Shown: positions 12,500 through 13,906 of the stretch, piece after piece
Numbering within the stretch: the stretch's first letter is position 1
How the letters are laid out: the number at the start of each line of letters is the position of its first letter
From: an archaeon
Lineage (GTDB): Archaea; Nanobdellota; Nanobdellia; Pacearchaeales; GW2011-AR1
Length of the DNA: 13,906 bases
Assembly (NCBI GenBank): GCA_027348755.1
Contig: DAIEOU010000002.1
Coordinates: 1 to 13,906 of the forward strand
Direction: 5' to 3'
Made by a program: the position numbers and the translations under genes
Notes under the pieces: generated by a model
What the model was told of the DNA's origin: nothing
What the model saw: only the letters and a program-made list of their open reading frames with translations
Database searches by the model: none

Positions 12500-13710
12500 A
12501 ACTTTCAAAGACAATTATAGGCGGAAGCCTTATACTTCTTATAACTTTTAATTTCTTTAACGTCCTTAATCTTATATATAGCCTCGCGATGGTCCGCCTC
12601 TTAAGCCTCTCTGATTACGGTGTACTTAGCACTCTTACTTATTTCGTCATAATATTTGCAATTTTCTCAGAGTCCATTCAGACAGTCATATCAAAATATA
12701 CTGTAAAAGAGAAAAGCGCGTCAATGATTAAAGACATACTTTATAGAGCTATAAGGAAAGCAGGAAAAAATGCAAGTTTGTTATTTGTGTTCTATCTCAT
12801 ATTAGGATTATTCATTTCGTCCTTTCTTCACATACAGTACTGGTTGGTAGCTCTTGCAGGAGTCGCATTATATACTTCATTTCTCGCACCAATAAATCGT
12901 GGTGCTCTTCAAGGGCTTAAGAGATTCCAGAGTTTGGGAAACAATATGATTGTTGAAGGCTCATTCAAGCTTCTTATCGGCGTTCTACTTGTTTTAATTG
13001 GATGGCGAGTTTACGGAGCAATGACTGGGATAATAATTGGTTCATTAATAGCATTCTCATTCTCATTCATTCAGCTCAGAGGAGTGTTTTCATCTAAGAG
13101 AAAAGAGGCAAAGGTACAGGGAATATATTCGTATGCTCGGCCAGTATTCCTTGCCACATTTGCGATAATACTTTTCTTGAGCTTAGATATAATACTTGCA
13201 AAGCGTTTCTTCTCTGCAGAGCTAGTTGGAGTTTATGCGATATCTTCAACAATAGCTAAAATAATATTCACTGGAACACAGCCTATAAGTCGAGCAATGT
13301 TCCCAATAACTGCAGAAGCTGAAAACAAGAAGTCAGCTAGAAAAGCTCTCAAGACTGCTGCACTCTTGGTAGGAGCAGTAGCAATAGTTTGGTTAATTTT
13401 AGTTTACATTTTCCCAGGAATGATTGTATTTCTATTCTCTGGTAAAATAGTTCAAGAAGCAGTCTCAATACTTCTTCCTGTGTCAGTTGCAATGATTCTT
13501 CTTGCATTTTCCAACCTTTTTATTCTATATAATTTGGCAAGAGACAGGCTTAGACATGCTAAATGGTTAGTCATTCCAGTTGTATTACAAGTTGCGTTAT
13601 TATTTGCATTTCATTCTTCTCTCGAGCAGTTTTCATTTGCATTAGTTGCGGCTTCAGCAATATTTTTAATGTCTTCGGTTCTTTTTGCATATATGGAGAG
13701 AAAGAAATGA
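12496..13710 (+). CDS. Wzx-like polysaccharide/lipid-linked oligosaccharide flippase (MOP superfamily)
   Basis: The 404-residue protein is almost entirely membrane helices, roughly twelve. It opens with an N-terminal helix followed by YSLAMVRLLSLSDYGVLSTL (28-47), the RxLsxxdyG signature of Wzx/RfbX-type flippases. The repeat-like second half begins near ARPVFLATFAIILFLSLDII, where the equivalent LD-IL-A helix and VGVYAISSTIAKI follow. Its job would be to move the polyprenyl-linked oligosaccharide made on the cytoplasmic side across the membrane to STT3. Length is normal for the family. Start and stop both lie in ATGA overlaps with neighbouring genes. Homologues next to aglB are known in archaea (AglR-type); the substrate here is inferred only from the operon. 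Confidence 0.88.
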   Translation: MKLSKTIIGGSLILLITFNFFNVLNLIYSLAMVRLLSLSDYGVLSTLTYFVIIFAIFSESIQTVISKYTVKEKSASMIKDILYRAIRKAGKNASLLFVFYLILGLFISSFLHIQYWLVALAGVALYTSFLAPINRGALQGLKRFQSLGNNMIVEGSFKLLIGVLLVLIGWRVYGAMTGIIIGSLIAFSFSFIQLRGVFSSKRKEAKVQGIYSYARPVFLATFAIILFLSLDIILAKRFFSAELVGVYAISSTIAKIIFTGTQPISRAMFPITAEAENKKSARKALKTAALLVGAVAIVWLILVYIFPGMIVFLFSGKIVQEAVSILLPVSVAMILLAFSNLFILYNLARDRLRHAKWLVIPVVLQVALLFAFHSSLEQFSFALVAASAIFLMSSVLFAYMERKK

Positions 13711-13889
13711 TTCCCGATAAACTACATTTAGGTTGCGGCAGGCTGTATAGACCTGGATTTTATAATGTTGACATAGATAAAGAAATGGCTGACCTAGCCG
13801 AAAATTATTTCAATTTCAAGTTTGCAACAAATAAAATAAGCAATTACTATAAAACTATTCAAAACGTTATCAAGGGAGGTACAGCATGA
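13707..13889 (+). pseudogene. Truncated SAM-dependent methyltransferase remnant (60 aa)
   Basis: The reading frame begins MIPDKLHLGCGRLYRPGFYN and continues VDID...ADL. This is the first beta strand, glycine-rich motif I (HLGCG) and acidic residue of the small methyltransferases often found among glycosyltransferase genes. Full-length members are about 200 residues, but this frame ends after 60 codons at TGA 13887-13889, with a Lys/Asn/Tyr-rich tail (NKISNYYKTIQNVIKGGTA). All later motifs are missing and no room remains before the next gene, so an internal deletion is more likely than a frameshift. Both ends keep ATGA overlaps with neighbours, so it may still be translated as a micro-protein or serve only to pass ribosomes on. 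It could not bind SAM as a normal Rossmann fold. Confidence 0.6.
13874..13880 (+). promoter_or_regulatory. Strong Shine-Dalgarno site before the last gene
   Basis: GGGAGGT lies five bases before ATG 13886, inside the tail of the methyltransferase remnant. It is among the strongest ribosome-binding sequences of the window and marks the start of the next operon gene. Confidence 0.75.
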
Positions 13890-13906
13890 AAGTAGGACCT
13901 GTTTTC
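13886..13906 (+). CDS. Start of next operon gene (partial, 7 codons)
   Basis: Only MKVGPVF is visible. The ATG overlaps the preceding TGA (ATGA) and has a strong Shine-Dalgarno sequence. In this glycan operon a glycosyltransferase would be a natural guess, but seven residues cannot support an identity. Confidence 0.5.

Noticed and set aside
13707..13906. Frameshift rather than truncation in the methyltransferase.
   Set aside because: Only about 120 bases separate motif I from the next gene start, too few to encode the missing domain in any frame, so a simple frameshift cannot restore it.
1..13906. tRNA, rRNA, CRISPR array, insertion sequence or integrated element.
   Set aside because: Intergenic gaps are all under about 70 bases and no cloverleaf, direct-repeat array, transposase or terminal repeats were seen.

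Overview
The window looks like a chromosomal segment of an AT-rich archaeon, most likely a DPANN lineage (Woesearchaeota/Pacearchaeota-like; phylum inferred from remembered family resemblance, not from a search). It carries archaeal information-processing genes (RNase P subunit Pop5/Rnp2, archaeal RNase J, HemK2/Mtq2-type methyltransferase, prefoldin alpha), an STT3/AglB oligosaccharyltransferase, prepilin-like membrane proteins and small hypotheticals typical of DPANN genomes. Initiation signals are archaeal: nearly every first gene of a transcription unit has an A/T octamer (TTTAAATA/TTTATATA type) centred 25.5 bases upstream of the A of its ATG, which implies leaderless mRNAs. Downstream genes are usually coupled by ATGA overlaps. 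Strong Shine-Dalgarno sequences are few and all lie before internal operon genes.

Layout. 1-1675 (minus): three consecutive prepilin-like, single-membrane-anchor proteins, the last cut by the window edge. 1722-2400 (minus): GNAT acetyltransferase and Rnp2. 2451-5408 (plus): RNase J, a tail-anchored protein with a proline-rich linker, a polytopic membrane protein and the HemK2-like methyltransferase, all overlapping. Rnp2 and RNase J diverge from what appears to be one shared, bidirectional TATA octamer at 2422-2429. 5404-7023: two toxin-antitoxin modules (ribbon-helix-helix-type antitoxin plus MazF/PemK toxin) on either side of the prefoldin alpha gene. Each has a perfect inverted repeat at its promoter that is a good candidate autoregulatory operator. 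7090-7791: a monocistronic DPANN-type hypothetical protein. 7844-8704: a SpoIIM/DUF95 membrane protein. 8754 to the right edge: an N-glycosylation/surface-glycan operon with STT3/AglB, a GlcNAc-1-phosphate transferase-type enzyme, a Wzx-like flippase, a truncated methyltransferase remnant and the first codons of another gene.

How the parts fit together. The glycan operon has the core steps of lipid-linked oligosaccharide synthesis: sugar-1-phosphate transfer to a polyprenyl phosphate, flipping, and transfer to protein. The pilin-like proteins and the SpoIIM protein contain N-X-S/T sequons and could be acceptors (inference). RNase P subunit plus RNase J form an RNA-processing pair. No rRNA, tRNA, CRISPR array or insertion sequence was seen, and no stretch over 300 bases lacks a gene. 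The points most worth a second look are the symmetric promoter, the two palindrome-controlled mazF modules, glutamines at expected metal-ligand positions of STT3, a 28-base near-identical segment shared by two unrelated genes, and the shortened methyltransferase.
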